Assembly: GCA_027491735.1 (NCBI GenBank)
Contig: JAOZGP010000026.1
Span: 1 to 49,345 of the forward strand
Direction: 5' to 3'
Origin: Thermoproteota archaeon
GTDB taxonomy: Archaea; Korarchaeota; Korarchaeia; Korarchaeales; Korarchaeaceae
Length of the DNA stretch: 49,345 nucleotides
The translations under genes and the position numbers were made by a program. Positions 22,556 through 31,896 of this stretch are shown here, in pieces. Under the pieces are notes generated by a model that saw only the letters and a list, made by a program, of their open reading frames with translations, did not search any database and was not told the DNA's origin. The first letter of the stretch is position 1. The number at the start of each line of letters is the position of its first letter.

Positions 22556-25057
22556 ATGAAAGCTTATCTGTTCTCTGTCATATACGACGGCAAAAAAAAG
22601 AAAGCAGTGATGAGGTTTTATGATCCTGTCTCAGGTAAAATAGTCTATGTTGGAGATTCCACAGACCATAAGCCTTATCTTCTGACGGATGCCTCTCCCG
22701 AGGACGTTCGTACGCTTGCGAAGGAGTTGACCAGCAGAATAGTCAGGATACACAGGGTTAAAAGATACGATATAGTGAGAGATCAGCATGTCGAGGTCAC
22801 CAAGGTGGAGACCTCCGATCCGCTGGCGGTAGGTGGGGGTAAAAAAGATCTGAGGACGATATTAGCTAAGGCGGGCTTCAGAGTCTGGGAAGCTAAGATA
22901 AAGTACTACGAGAGCTACATATACGATAGAGGACTCGTACCCGGAATGCTCTATCAAATAGACGGGGAGAACATAGCCTTGGAGAGAGTTGATCTTCCTG
23001 AGGAAGAGAGAAAGATCGTTGAGGAAGCTTTTTCCGAAGAGAGCGATGAAGTGCGCAACCTAGCTCTAGAGTTGGTGAGAATCCTAAGGGAACCTATTCC
23101 CAAGATGAGTTACGCCTCTTTGGACATAGAGGTGGCCTCATCACCACTGCAGATGCCCTCTCCCTCGGATCCGCGCAAGCCTGTCATAGCCGTGGCTATG
23201 ATGGGCAGCGATAACACGAAGAAGGTCTTCCTCCTCAGAAGAAGAAACTCAGAAGTGCCTTCTCAGATGGAGGACATCAAACTCATGGTTTTCGATGAGG
23301 AAACCGACCTTCTTCGAGCTGTCTCAGAGGAGATGAGAAGGTACACTGTCATATACACGTTCAATGGGGACAACTTCGATCTCCCCTACTTGGCCAAGAG
23401 AGCCAAGGTTTTGGGTGTTGGAGACCTTGGGATAATAACCGAGAGGGATAGAACCCTCCTCAGGGATGGCATACACATAGATCTCTATAAGCTCTTCAGC
23501 AATAGATCCATTCAGGTCTACGTCTTTAAGAACGCCTATCTTGGCTACACCCTTGATGAGATATCTGAGGGGATACTAAACGAAAAGAAGATTGATATAG
23601 GCCCAGAAAGAGATATAGCCAGTCTTTCTCCTGAAAAATTAGCTCAATACTGCTTTCAAGATGCTAAACTTACCTTTCTTCTCGGATCGTCTCTGAATAA
23701 CAACCTCCTTAGGATAATATTCGTCTTCTCCAGACTGGCCAAGATGCCTGTTGAGGACGTGGCTAGAACAGGGATATCCCAATGGATAAGGGGAATGATC
23801 TACGCGAGCTACAGGGAAAGAAAATGGTTGATACCGAACAAAGAGGATATATTACAAGTCAGAGGGTCAAAAATCTATAGTAAAGCGCTGATAAAGGGAA
23901 AGAAATACATGGGGGCTATAGTGCTCAACCCGGTGCCTGGGGTTCACTTCAACGTGGCTGTTATGGACTTCGCAAGCATGTATCCAAGTATAATAAAAAA
24001 ATGGAATATAAGTTTTGAGACGATGAACTGCCCTCACACCGACTGTAAGGATAACAGGCCACTGGAAGACCTTCCGCACTGGATCTGTAGGAGAAGGCTA
24101 GGTATAGTTCCAAAGATGATAGGGGTGCTTAGAGACCTGAGGGTTCGCATATACAAGAAACTGGCGAAGTCCAAGAACATCTCTAAGGAGAGAAGGGAGT
24201 GGTACGACGTGATCCAGAACAGCCTCAAAGTTCTACTGAATGCCTCTTACGGTGTCTTTGGCTTCGAGGAATTTCCACTGTATTCCCCTCCAGTGGCGGA
24301 GATGATAACAGCCCTCGGAAGGGCAGCAATAACGTCTGCCGTGGAGGAGGCTAGAAAGCTTGGATTGAAGGTGATATATGGAGACACAGATTCTCTTTTC
24401 ATAGAAAACGCCTCTAAGGATCTCTTAAATACATTAGAGAAGAAAGTGGAGAGCAAACTCGGTATAGATCTGGAACTGGACAAGATGTATCGCTACGTGG
24501 TCCTTCCAAGCATAAAGAAGAATTACCTCGGTGTGACCCCGAATGGCCACGTGGATATAAAGGGGCTCCTCGGCAAGAAGAGAAACATACCCGATATAGT
24601 GAAAGAGGCGTTCTTTGAAGTTCTAAAGGTCCTGAGCGAGGCGAGAACTCCTGAGGAAGTTAGAGAATGTAGGAAGAGGATAGGTGAAATAGTGAGAGGG
24701 TACGTGGAGAGGCTTAGGAAAAGAGAGTTCAACCTGGATGAGATCTGCTTCAGGGCAACTCTAAACAAGAAACTTAGTAACTATGTGAAGACAACTCCTC
24801 AGCACGTAAAGGCAGCAAGACTCTTAGAAGAAAGGCTGAAGATGAAAGTTCAACCCGGGGAGGTAATATCCTACGTGAAAGTCACTGGCGTTGATGGAGT
24901 CAAGCCAGTCGAGCTCGCCAGTGTGAGGGAAGTTGATGTGGACAAATACGTGGAAATCATGCGCAGCACCTTCCAGCAGATATTCGACGCCTTGGATCTG
25001 GACTTCGATGAACTCATATCAGGAAAAAAGATGAAGACGTTGGAGGACTTCCTCTAG
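22556..25057 (+). CDS. polB: Family-B DNA polymerase with intact proofreading site
   Basis: Second polymerase of the window, about 833 aa. Exonuclease residues all present: Exo I ASLDIEV (D190, E192), Exo II FNGDNFDLPYL (D275), Exo III YCFQDAKL (Y365, D369). Polymerase motifs: A VMDFASMYPSII (D471), B KVLLNASYGVFGF, C YGDTDSLF (D610, D612). A Cys-rich insertion (CPHTDCKDN ... WICRR) follows motif A and may bind metal. The end MKTLEDFL fits a PIP-type clamp-binding motif. Likely the main replicative PolB. ATG 22556 chosen (MKAYLFSVIYDG); a TTG at 22523 lies too near the TATA-like GTTTATTTT (22516-22524). Confidence 0.95.
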   Translation: MKAYLFSVIYDGKKKKAVMRFYDPVSGKIVYVGDSTDHKPYLLTDASPEDVRTLAKELTSRIVRIHRVKRYDIVRDQHVEVTKVETSDPLAVGGGKKDLRTILAKAGFRVWEAKIKYYESYIYDRGLVPGMLYQIDGENIALERVDLPEEERKIVEEAFSEESDEVRNLALELVRILREPIPKMSYASLDIEVASSPLQMPSPSDPRKPVIAVAMMGSDNTKKVFLLRRRNSEVPSQMEDIKLMVFDEETDLLRAVSEEMRRYTVIYTFNGDNFDLPYLAKRAKVLGVGDLGIITERDRTLLRDGIHIDLYKLFSNRSIQVYVFKNAYLGYTLDEISEGILNEKKIDIGPERDIASLSPEKLAQYCFQDAKLTFLLGSSLNNNLLRIIFVFSRLAKMPVEDVARTGISQWIRGMIYASYRERKWLIPNKEDILQVRGSKIYSKALIKGKKYMGAIVLNPVPGVHFNVAVMDFASMYPSIIKKWNISFETMNCPHTDCKDNRPLEDLPHWICRRRLGIVPKMIGVLRDLRVRIYKKLAKSKNISKERREWYDVIQNSLKVLLNASYGVFGFEEFPLYSPPVAEMITALGRAAITSAVEEARKLGLKVIYGDTDSLFIENASKDLLNTLEKKVESKLGIDLELDKMYRYVVLPSIKKNYLGVTPNGHVDIKGLLGKKRNIPDIVKEAFFEVLKVLSEARTPEEVRECRKRIGEIVRGYVERLRKREFNLDEICFRATLNKKLSNYVKTTPQHVKAARLLEERLKMKVQPGEVISYVKVTGVDGVKPVELASVREVDVDKYVEIMRSTFQQIFDALDLDFDELISGKKMKTLEDFL

Positions 25058-26934
25058 GCTTCAGACTCAATTTTTTCAACCACAAGATCTCTAACTCTTC
25101 TTCCATCGACCTTTCCACGGGCTCTGCGCATCACCTCTCCAATGATCTTCTTCAACGCCCGATCCTTATCCTCTTTAAGGAGATCTCTATGCTTCTTTAT
25201 CGCTTCCTCCACAATCCTTCTGAGGAGACTCTCATCCATACTGTATTTAGAACGCACCAACTCCTCTACGTCGGCCTTGGGGTTGAGTGAGAGATCAGCT
25301 AACAGAGATTCCACTGCCTCCTTGGCTAAGACTCCCTTATCCACGAGTGACAGAATCTTCTCCAACATCTTCTCAGATATGAGGTTGACGGGATGACCTT
25401 CTCTCCTGAGATATCTCATTTTTGAGGTGAGCACGTCGGCTATAAACCTCTTAGAAAGATGTCTGCAGCTAGAAGCAATTCTCTCGAAGATATCCACCTT
25501 CTCCTCATCGAAGAGCATGTCTGCCTGTTCCAGCGGCAATCCATAACTTCTCATTAATCTCTCAACCACTTCCTCCGGACTCTCATACCGCCACGATGCC
25601 AACCTCATGAGGATGAGCTCTGGGTTCACGGGTGGTATATCGGTCTCCGGATACATGCGAGCGGATCCAGGCATGGGTCTCATGAACTCAGTGTTCCCAT
25701 CTGGGAGAGCCCGCCTTGTCTCCTCTGGAACACCTTTAAGGGCCATACGCACTCTTCTGAGTACCGCCCCTAAAGCGATTTCCGCAGATCCTTTCTCAGC
25801 AACAACAATAGCGAAGGCATCCTCCTCACTGAGGCCGAGCTTTGATGCTATCGAGGAGATTGCATTCGCATCTATACCATATCCGGGTAACTCATCTGAA
25901 TGTATTATACCCTTGACTCCACTGAACACCTTGGCATAACCTGCGAGCTCTGTTCCGAACCTCCTCCCCGGCTGGATTTCCCTCCCAAGAAGACCTCTCA
26001 TTTTCGGAAGTTTAACTGCGAGAACCACGTTTCCAGAGGACAAGGCTTTGCGGAACATTCTTGAATTTGACCCAGAGATCTCCGGAGTTACATTAGCGAA
26101 AGAATCCTCGAGCTCATCTTCAGACAAACCTCTTCTTTCCATTTCCCTCTTTATATCAAGAAGAGATCTCTGTCTCCGAACTTCTCTTCTTATGACCTCC
26201 GGTATCAGCTCAAGCTCCTGTACACCTTTTATCTCCTGCCTGGCTCCTCCTTCTATGCTTATGTTTATGTCCTGCCTTATGGTTCCCAGTCCTCTCATAA
26301 CCTCCTTCGTGGCCCGGAGCATTCTTCCTATTTTCAGGGCAGTCTCCTCAGCCTGATCTGGGTCATGAATGTCCGGGGCTGTGGCTATCTCTACTAGAGG
26401 TATGCCAAGCCTGTCGAGCTTGTACTTAGCGTACTCCCGTCTTGACTCGACTATGTAGGCCGACTCCTCCTCGAGACACAGCGTTCTTAAGTGTACTCTT
26501 CCCTTGGATGTCTCTACATAGCTTTCATCGTCCCCCATGGCTACAAGAGCAGTTCTCTGAAAGCCTGTCGTATTGCTTCCATCAACTACGATCTTTCTCA
26601 TAACATGGATCTCATCTAGAGGAATCATGTTGAAGATCTTTGCTATTTTAAGAGCTATCTCGAGGGCTTTCTCGTTCATGGGAAGAGGAGGAGACTCATC
26701 AGCCTCCACCTCACATGTCTCATCGTAGTAAATCCCATAGAAGAACTCTCGATCCCTGAGAACCTCAAATCTAGCAGCAGGATCTATGGAGCCAAGCTCA
26801 CTGTATGAAACACCCATTTTTCTGATTAGCCACTCATCAGGTTCTCTCTCTATGATTTTGGAGGGACAATTACAGAACAGCTTGTTGGTGTTAAGCCTCT
26901 GGTGAATTTCAAGTCCCACCTTAAGTTCAACCAT
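25054..26934 (-). CDS. gatE: Glutamyl-tRNA(Gln) amidotransferase subunit E
   Basis: Archaea-specific tRNA-dependent amidotransferase: GatE binds Glu-tRNA(Gln), phosphorylates the Glu and accepts ammonia from GatD. 626 aa. GatB-like core begins GLEIHQRLNT, and has RLGIPLVEIATAPDIHDPDQAEE; archaeal GatE carries an AspRS-like insertion (residues about 270-400), seen here with GELLGREIQPG-type text (RGLLGREIQPGRRFGTELAG). C-terminal YqeY-like tail follows (GEVMRRARGKVDGRRV). ATG is 1 bp after the gatD stop. Overlaps the polymerase end by 4 bases, convergent. Confidence 0.95.
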   Translation of the reverse strand: MVELKVGLEIHQRLNTNKLFCNCPSKIIEREPDEWLIRKMGVSYSELGSIDPAARFEVLRDREFFYGIYYDETCEVEADESPPLPMNEKALEIALKIAKIFNMIPLDEIHVMRKIVVDGSNTTGFQRTALVAMGDDESYVETSKGRVHLRTLCLEEESAYIVESRREYAKYKLDRLGIPLVEIATAPDIHDPDQAEETALKIGRMLRATKEVMRGLGTIRQDINISIEGGARQEIKGVQELELIPEVIRREVRRQRSLLDIKREMERRGLSEDELEDSFANVTPEISGSNSRMFRKALSSGNVVLAVKLPKMRGLLGREIQPGRRFGTELAGYAKVFSGVKGIIHSDELPGYGIDANAISSIASKLGLSEEDAFAIVVAEKGSAEIALGAVLRRVRMALKGVPEETRRALPDGNTEFMRPMPGSARMYPETDIPPVNPELILMRLASWRYESPEEVVERLMRSYGLPLEQADMLFDEEKVDIFERIASSCRHLSKRFIADVLTSKMRYLRREGHPVNLISEKMLEKILSLVDKGVLAKEAVESLLADLSLNPKADVEELVRSKYSMDESLLRRIVEEAIKKHRDLLKEDKDRALKKIIGEVMRRARGKVDGRRVRDLVVEKIESEA

Positions 26935-26935
26935 T

Positions 26936-28264
26936 TTAACTCACCCAACATGGCGGAAAGAACCTCATGCTTATGGACCTCGATATCTCTCCCACCATGT
27001 TCGTCATCATGAGCCTCCTGACCTCCTCCATATTCCTTGTGTGTCCCAGTACATACATTAGCTTGACGAGCGCAACCTCCGGTAGCATATCCTCCCCAGG
27101 TATCACTCCAGCCTTAAGAAGAAGTCTACCAGTCTCATAAACCCTTAGATTAACTCTGCCGAAAAGGGTTTGCGAGGTCATGACGACGGGGATTCCGTCT
27201 TTGACGAGCCTCTCCAGCTCCTTTATCACTTCGTACGGAGTATGACCAAGCCCGGTGCCCGCGACCACGAGACCATGATAATCTAAATCCTTAATAATCT
27301 GCACGATCTTAGGGTCCATCCCCGGCCATACGTACAACAGAAAGACTCGATCATCCATCTTGGTATCTATCTCGACCTTGAGCGAGTCGTCCCTTCTTCT
27401 AAACCCGCTCAAGTACTCTATCCCTTCACGAGTTACTTTGGCTATGGGCATCGAGTTGACCGGAAGAAAAGCGTCTCTTCTTGAGGTGTGCATCTTTCTG
27501 GCCTTGACTCCCCGTATAACCCAGGCAAATTCGTCACTGCTACTTCCATGCATGACTATGACGACTTCTCCTATTTCCGAGACTGCTACCCGAACGGATG
27601 CTATCAAGTTGAGAACAGCATCAGTAGAAGGTCTGTCTATCGATCTCTGCGCTCCCACAAAAACCACAGGCTTTCCCAAGTTCTTCATGAGGAACGACAC
27701 AGCTGCTGCTGAGTAGTGCATGGTATCAGTCCCATGGGCTACTAGGACCCCCGAGGCTCCGGAGTTGAGCTCCTTAGCAACGGCCTCGGCGATTTTCACC
27801 CAGTGCCCTGCTGTCAGGTTTTCACTAAACTCAGCGAACAGGGGCCTGTAATCGATGTTGGCTATGTCAGCTATTTCAGGAACTATGTCCAACAACTCCT
27901 CTGGTCTTTCGTATGCCCTGACTCCTCCGGTTCTGTAGTCTACCCTCGATGAAATCGTTCCTCCTGTTACCACCATCGGAACATAGGGTAACCCCTTTCT
28001 CGGTTCCATCCTCGGTATCTCAGGTTCTCTATGCTTCCATCCCTTTTCAAGGATCTTCAGGTTTTTGATTTTGTCCACGGAGATCCCGACGTTGTATCCA
28101 TTGTTGAGCTTTATGACGAGATGCGTGTCATCGAAGAGTTCTGGCCTGGGTATGACTCTTCCCTTGAGGCTCAACCTATCAGTCTCAACGAGGACAAGAT
28201 CGTAATCTTTAACCCCCCGATCACTCAAAAATTTGCCAGCTCTTCCCCGGTAGGTCAGCGCCAT
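26936..28264 (-). CDS. gatD: Glutamyl-tRNA(Gln) amidotransferase subunit D
   Basis: Asparaginase-type glutaminase that feeds ammonia to GatE. N-terminal Tudor-like domain of about 80 residues, then the L-asparaginase fold: MVVTGGTISSRVDYRTGG (first catalytic Thr), GVLVAHGTDTMHYSAAA (second Thr/Asp pair), VMTSQTLFGRVNLRVY. ATG 28264 (MALTYRG) suits the predicted start site near 28271; the frame is open to 28288. Forms gatD-gatE, as in most archaea. Implies that this organism makes Gln-tRNA indirectly. Confidence 0.95.
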   Translation of the reverse strand: MALTYRGRAGKFLSDRGVKDYDLVLVETDRLSLKGRVIPRPELFDDTHLVIKLNNGYNVGISVDKIKNLKILEKGWKHREPEIPRMEPRKGLPYVPMVVTGGTISSRVDYRTGGVRAYERPEELLDIVPEIADIANIDYRPLFAEFSENLTAGHWVKIAEAVAKELNSGASGVLVAHGTDTMHYSAAAVSFLMKNLGKPVVFVGAQRSIDRPSTDAVLNLIASVRVAVSEIGEVVIVMHGSSSDEFAWVIRGVKARKMHTSRRDAFLPVNSMPIAKVTREGIEYLSGFRRRDDSLKVEIDTKMDDRVFLLYVWPGMDPKIVQIIKDLDYHGLVVAGTGLGHTPYEVIKELERLVKDGIPVVMTSQTLFGRVNLRVYETGRLLLKAGVIPGEDMLPEVALVKLMYVLGHTRNMEEVRRLMMTNMVGEISRSISMRFFPPCWVS

Positions 28265-28292
28265 CCAGATCAAAAAAGAGGGTAGCAACGTG

Positions 28293-28301
28293 ATTTAAAA
28301 A
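28293..28301 (-). promoter_or_regulatory. TATA box of gatDE
   Basis: TTTTTAAAT on the minus strand, just after the end of the DUF35 gene; start site near 28271, so a leader of about 7 bases before ATG 28264. Confidence 0.45.
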
Positions 28302-28310
28302 CTCTCCAGA

Positions 28311-28724
28311 TCACTTTTTGAGCACCGGTCGGAACTTGTAGCCATAAGCTATGAGCCACGACTCACCACAAGTCCTGTGGATTCTGATCACCATCTCTAC
28401 CTCCATGCCCTCTCTGACTTCATCAGGTTCAACGTCTGTGAGTTGAGATAAGAGCCTTGTCCCATCTTTAAGCTCGATCAGAGCTATCACGTAGGGGGTA
28501 TAGTATTCAAACCCTCTCGGCGCGTTGTGAACTACGGTGAAGCTGACGACCCTCCCCCTTCTAGGCAGGTTGACCTTGTTCACATCGGTGGATCCACAGT
28601 GAGGGCATACCTTTCTATACGGAAAGAACCTTCTGTTACAGCTCTTGCACTCGCCCCCTAGGAGCCTGTACTTTATCCCCCTATCTCTCCAGTATAAAGG
28701 AATGCTCGTCCTTTCGAGAACCAT
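28311..28724 (-). CDS. DUF35 / OB-fold zinc-ribbon protein of the HMG-CoA synthase complex
   Basis: Scaffold-like protein that, in archaea, holds thiolase and HMG-CoA synthase together and helps channel acetoacetyl-CoA. Starts MVLERTSIPLYWRDRGIK, then a rubredoxin-type zinc ribbon (ECKSCNRRFFPYRKVCPHCG) and an OB-fold with RGRVVSFTVVH and GFEYYTPYVIALIEL. ATG 28724 has GAGGTGATG just upstream; the frame extends to 28772 inside the thiolase gene. Third gene of the operon. 137 aa, normal. Confidence 0.9.
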   Translation of the reverse strand: MVLERTSIPLYWRDRGIKYRLLGGECKSCNRRFFPYRKVCPHCGSTDVNKVNLPRRGRVVSFTVVHNAPRGFEYYTPYVIALIELKDGTRLLSQLTDVEPDEVREGMEVEMVIRIHRTCGESWLIAYGYKFRPVLKK

Positions 28725-28728
28725 ATCA

Positions 28729-29853
28729 TCACCTCGTGAGAACAATCGAAGTAGCTCCGGATCCAACACCACTAATGCTCAGCAGGAGGCAGCTCTTTGC
28801 TCCATCTATCTGTGATTCTCCTACTCTCCCCGTCAGCTGAAGATATGCCTCTGCCGCTTGATAAACAGCGGAAGCACCAACAGGATATCCTCTGGCCTTG
28901 AGCCCTCCCTCAGGATTGACCGGCATCTCACCATCCCTAGAAAACCTTCCCTCGGCGGTCAGCTGAGGAGCTTTCCCTTCCTCCGCCAATCCGATAGACT
29001 CCAGCTGGAGATAGGCCAGAACGCTGCTGCTATCATGGATCTTTGTAAAGCTTATCGAGCTGAGGTCCATCTCTGCCATGTCCAGTGCCCTCTTAACAGA
29101 GGACCTGACGACGTCCAATCTAAGCAGATCCTCCCTCAGGCTCAGCATGACCTTACCGCTTGATATAGAAAATCCAGATATCTTGACCTCTCCTCTCTCA
29201 CTGACGACCACGGCAGCAGCACCATCTCCTTCGGCAGGGACATCAAATAGCTTCAGAGGTTCAGCTAAATAGGGAGATCTCATGTAGTTCTCGAGCTTGA
29301 GTTTGTATCTGAACTGAGCATGTGGAACGACACAGGCGTTCTCGTGCATGAGAACGGGAAAGTGACCGAAATCTTCCTCTCCAATATTATATCTCCTCAT
29401 ATAGGTCTGCATAATCAGTGCATGTTGAGAATGGATTGTAGCTCCAATTTCTCGCTCGAATCGTCTATCCAATGATGTGGAGGAGATAAGCGTGAGATCT
29501 TCTAAGGCAGTTACGTCGCTCATCTTCTCCACTCCTATCACGAGCACCCTCCTAGCAATACCTGAATTAACTAGAGCCGTTGCTGTGATTATAGCCGCTG
29601 CTCCAGAAGCTCCCTCGAGACTAACCTTGAAGGAGGGAGCATCCCTGATACCCAACTGGTCAACTATTATAGAGGAGAGATCCTCCTGACCGTTTGCTGT
29701 CCCAGAGAACGAGTTGGCCACTACAACAGCATCGATTTCCTCATGTCCTGAGTCCTCCAGAGCTCTGATTCCAGCTTCGACAGCTAGGTCTTCTAGAGAT
29801 AGATCCCAGTGGTTCGTAACCCTTGTGAAACCCGCTCCGCTTATATAGGCCAC
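28729..29853 (-). CDS. Thiolase-like protein lacking catalytic residues (HMG-CoA synthase operon)
   Basis: Same fold and length (about 374 aa) as archaeal acetyl-CoA acetyltransferases of the SCP2-like type: AYISGAGFTRV start, VSLEGASGAAAI, TKIHDSSSVLAY, PEGGLKARGYPVGASAV. The active site is altered: the nucleophilic Cys of the usual CASG/CATG is Gly (codon at 29611-29613), the HDCF Cys is Ser (HDSS), and the catalytic His of GHPxGA is Tyr (codon at 28885-28887). It sits between HMG-CoA synthase and the DUF35 protein, where the active thiolase is normally found. It may serve as a structural part, with thiolysis done elsewhere. GTG 29853 follows GGGGGTGATC; the frame opens at 29862. Confidence 0.88.
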   Translation of the reverse strand: MAYISGAGFTRVTNHWDLSLEDLAVEAGIRALEDSGHEEIDAVVVANSFSGTANGQEDLSSIIVDQLGIRDAPSFKVSLEGASGAAAIITATALVNSGIARRVLVIGVEKMSDVTALEDLTLISSTSLDRRFEREIGATIHSQHALIMQTYMRRYNIGEEDFGHFPVLMHENACVVPHAQFRYKLKLENYMRSPYLAEPLKLFDVPAEGDGAAAVVVSERGEVKISGFSISSGKVMLSLREDLLRLDVVRSSVKRALDMAEMDLSSISFTKIHDSSSVLAYLQLESIGLAEEGKAPQLTAEGRFSRDGEMPVNPEGGLKARGYPVGASAVYQAAEAYLQLTGRVGESQIDGAKSCLLLSISGVGSGATSIVLTR

Positions 29854-29865
29854 AACGATCACCCC

Positions 29866-30945
29866 CTAATACCCGCTGAAGTCCTTCATCATGTGAATCA
29901 TTCTTCTATTCCTTGCGTAAACAGTGTAATCCACATATCTCTTTCTCTGGATATAGTCCATGACTTTCGGTGCGAGCTCTCTCACATTTTCTATTTTATC
30001 AGTCACTTCGATGTGGAATGCATCACTCCCAGCCCCTGACCCGAACGAGACCACCAGAATTTTACTTTCCGGAGGAGCGATGTCGAGTACAGCTGATAAT
30101 CCGATGAGAGCAGATCCACTGTACGTGTTCCCTATGTATGATGTTATTAGGCCTGGTTTAATCTTCTCAGGAGAAAATCCGAGCTTCTGGCCGACTCTAA
30201 GGGGAAATTTTCCGTTTGGCTGATGGAAGACGGCGTAATCATAATCTTCAGGAGATGTGTTTATCTGGTCCATCAGAGCCCTAGCAGCACTCATTATGTG
30301 ATGAAAATAAGCGGGTTCACCTGTGAAAGCTCTTGTATGAGCAGGATACCTCTCATGCTGTCTTCTCCAAAAGTCGGGCGTGTCCGAAACGTAGGAGAGA
30401 GAGGCTTTTATAAGGGCAACAGAATCCTTTCCCGGACCTATGACAAGTGCTGCTCCACCAGAGGCGGCAGTGTACTCTAGCGCATCTCCTGGAGCTCCTT
30501 GAGCTGTGTCAGCTCCGACGACAAGGCCGTAATCTATCATTCCAGAGCCCACTAACCCTATCGCAGCCTGTAGAGCCTCAGTGCCAGCTTTACAGGCAAA
30601 CTCGAAGTCAGCTCCAGTGGTCCTTCTCTCTCCTATGTCCAGGGCCTCTACGAGTAGGGTAGCAGTAGGCTTAACAGCATACGGTTTGGACTCTGTTCCC
30701 ACATAGGTTGCTCCTATTCTTCTGGGATCAATCCTGGCCCTTAACAGTGCATTATAGGCAGCCTCGTAGGCGATGGTGAACGTGTCCTCATCTATCCCAG
30801 GGAGGCTCTTTTCCTCGACCATGATGCCAGCAGCATATCTTTTCCAACTTCTTCCCCAAGCTCTAGCTAATTCCTCAGATCTTATCCTATATCTAGGAAC
30901 GTACGCACCCCAACCAACTATTCCCACATCTCTATCCGGCTTCAT
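29866..30945 (-). CDS. hmgB: Hydroxymethylglutaryl-CoA synthase
   Basis: Condenses acetyl-CoA with acetoacetyl-CoA to HMG-CoA, the entry to the mevalonate pathway for archaeal lipids. Catalytic residues visible: Glu in [14 protein letters not shown], Cys in [15 protein letters not shown], His in [26 protein letters not shown] also fits. 359 aa. First gene of the operon HMG-CoA synthase-thiolase-DUF35. A leader of about 100 bases (30946-31044) precedes ATG 30945, unusually long for this genome, with a palindrome at its start. Confidence 0.95.
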   Translation of the reverse strand: MKPDRDVGIVGWGAYVPRYRIRSEELARAWGRSWKRYAAGIMVEEKSLPGIDEDTFTIAYEAAYNALLRARIDPRRIGATYVGTESKPYAVKPTATLLVEALDIGERRTTGADFEFACKAGTEALQAAIGLVGSGMIDYGLVVGADTAQGAPGDALEYTAASGGAALVIGPGKDSVALIKASLSYVSDTPDFWRRQHERYPAHTRAFTGEPAYFHHIMSAARALMDQINTSPEDYDYAVFHQPNGKFPLRVGQKLGFSPEKIKPGLITSYIGNTYSGSALIGLSAVLDIAPPESKILVVSFGSGAGSDAFHIEVTDKIENVRELAPKVMDYIQRKRYVDYTVYARNRRMIHMMKDFSGY

Positions 30946-31027
30946 GATCCCTACCTTCTTCTCAGCTCAGCATGGATTCCAGTGGATTGACGCAATAGAT
31001 GAGATAGATGCCGTCCTTCAACTAATA

Positions 31028-31045
31028 CACAGTTCCAAGACTGTG
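31028..31045. promoter_or_regulatory. Palindromic operator candidate at HMG-CoA synthase start site
   Basis: CACAGT-TCCAAG-ACTGTG, a perfect 6-bp dyad. The TATA element at 31065-31076 predicts a start site near 31044, so the palindrome covers +1 to about +17: the place where archaeal repressors block RNA polymerase. The nearest candidate regulator is the HTH protein at 31111-31896. Confidence 0.45.
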
Positions 31046-31064
31046 CCGGACGTTGTGTTCAGCA

Positions 31065-31076
31065 AAATATATAACG
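31065..31076 (-). promoter_or_regulatory. TATA box of the HMG-CoA synthase operon
   Basis: GTTATATATTTT on the minus strand, upstream of the long leader. Confidence 0.5.
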
Positions 31077-31089
31077 TTAGTTATGCGGT

Positions 31090-31116
31090 CATTAGTCCTT
31101 AGCTCATTGACTAATG
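31090..31116. terminator. Inverted repeat at the end of the HTH gene
   Basis: CATTAGTC (31090-31097) and GACTAATG (31109-31116), perfect 8-bp arms and an 11-base loop, taking in the stop codon of the regulator. No clear T-run follows, so it may be a terminator, mRNA end stabiliser or a second regulator site upstream of the HMG-CoA synthase promoter. Confidence 0.35.
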
Positions 31117-31896
31117 TTCCAAGAACCTCTCCCTGAGGGCGTCGACAAGCTCAGCTATACTCTCCTTCTTGGAGACCGCCAAAGGAACTTTCATTATATT
31201 AGCAAGCTTTATGGCCAGCTTATCTGTGTCCTCGGGTTTCAGACCGTGTAGCACCACCAAACTGGGTCTCATGTCAAAGACCCTGAGGGCGACCATGGGG
31301 CTTCTTCCTGTGGAAACCTTCGTGAAGATCAGAGCTCTCTCAGTCGAGGATCCAAATATCTTCATGAAATCCATTCCAGAGAGGCACTCTATGGCCCTTA
31401 TACTGTCTATTATCGTATATCCATGTACAAGGATACTATCTTGAGGCTTTATCAGAAGAACAGCATCTATAGCCTCTAAAAATTCCTCTGCAGGTACCGG
31501 CACCGCGAGCTCGAGCATGTCCACTATGCTCGCCAAGATCGGCGCTACTCCCATCGACCTAGATAGTAATTTGAGCTTCTCCCCACCTCTCTCCTCGTCC
31601 CTAGTTATAAGAGCATTGATAAATCTCCTCAAGACGAGAGATCCTGGACTCTTCCTCCTTCCGGATTCATAGTCGGAGATCACAGAGGCAGATATACCGA
31701 GCAGCCTTGATAGCTCACTTTGCTTTATGCCGAAGTACTCCCTCCACCTTCTCATCGCTCTACCCACGTTTGAGGAGAATAAGATGTCGCCTGCTATCTT
31801 CTTGGCAATCATCTCTTTGAGCATTCTTCTGTGATATGACATTGGTTCTAAATCTATGGAACTCTTCTCATCAAAGGCTTCCTCCAAGTCCGACAA
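31111..31896 (-). CDS. HTH (XRE-like) transcriptional regulator beside the mevalonate operon
   Basis: A Cro/C1-type helix-turn-helix occupies residues about 46-85 (MRRWREYFGIKQSELSRLLG ... SVISDYESGRRKSPG), preceded by an N-terminal helix and followed by a 150-residue C-terminal domain typical of archaeal COG1709-like regulators. These often lie next to HMG-CoA synthase in archaea, so control of isoprenoid synthesis is a fair inference. TTG 31896 touches its own AGGTGA; TTG 31887, 9 bases after it, is a good alternative start. TATA at 31923-31931 gives an almost leaderless transcript. Confidence 0.85.
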   Translation of the reverse strand: MSDLEEAFDEKSSIDLEPMSYHRRMLKEMIAKKIAGDILFSSNVGRAMRRWREYFGIKQSELSRLLGISASVISDYESGRRKSPGSLVLRRFINALITRDEERGGEKLKLLSRSMGVAPILASIVDMLELAVPVPAEEFLEAIDAVLLIKPQDSILVHGYTIIDSIRAIECLSGMDFMKIFGSSTERALIFTKVSTGRSPMVALRVFDMRPSLVVLHGLKPEDTDKLAIKLANIMKVPLAVSKKESIAELVDALRERFLEH

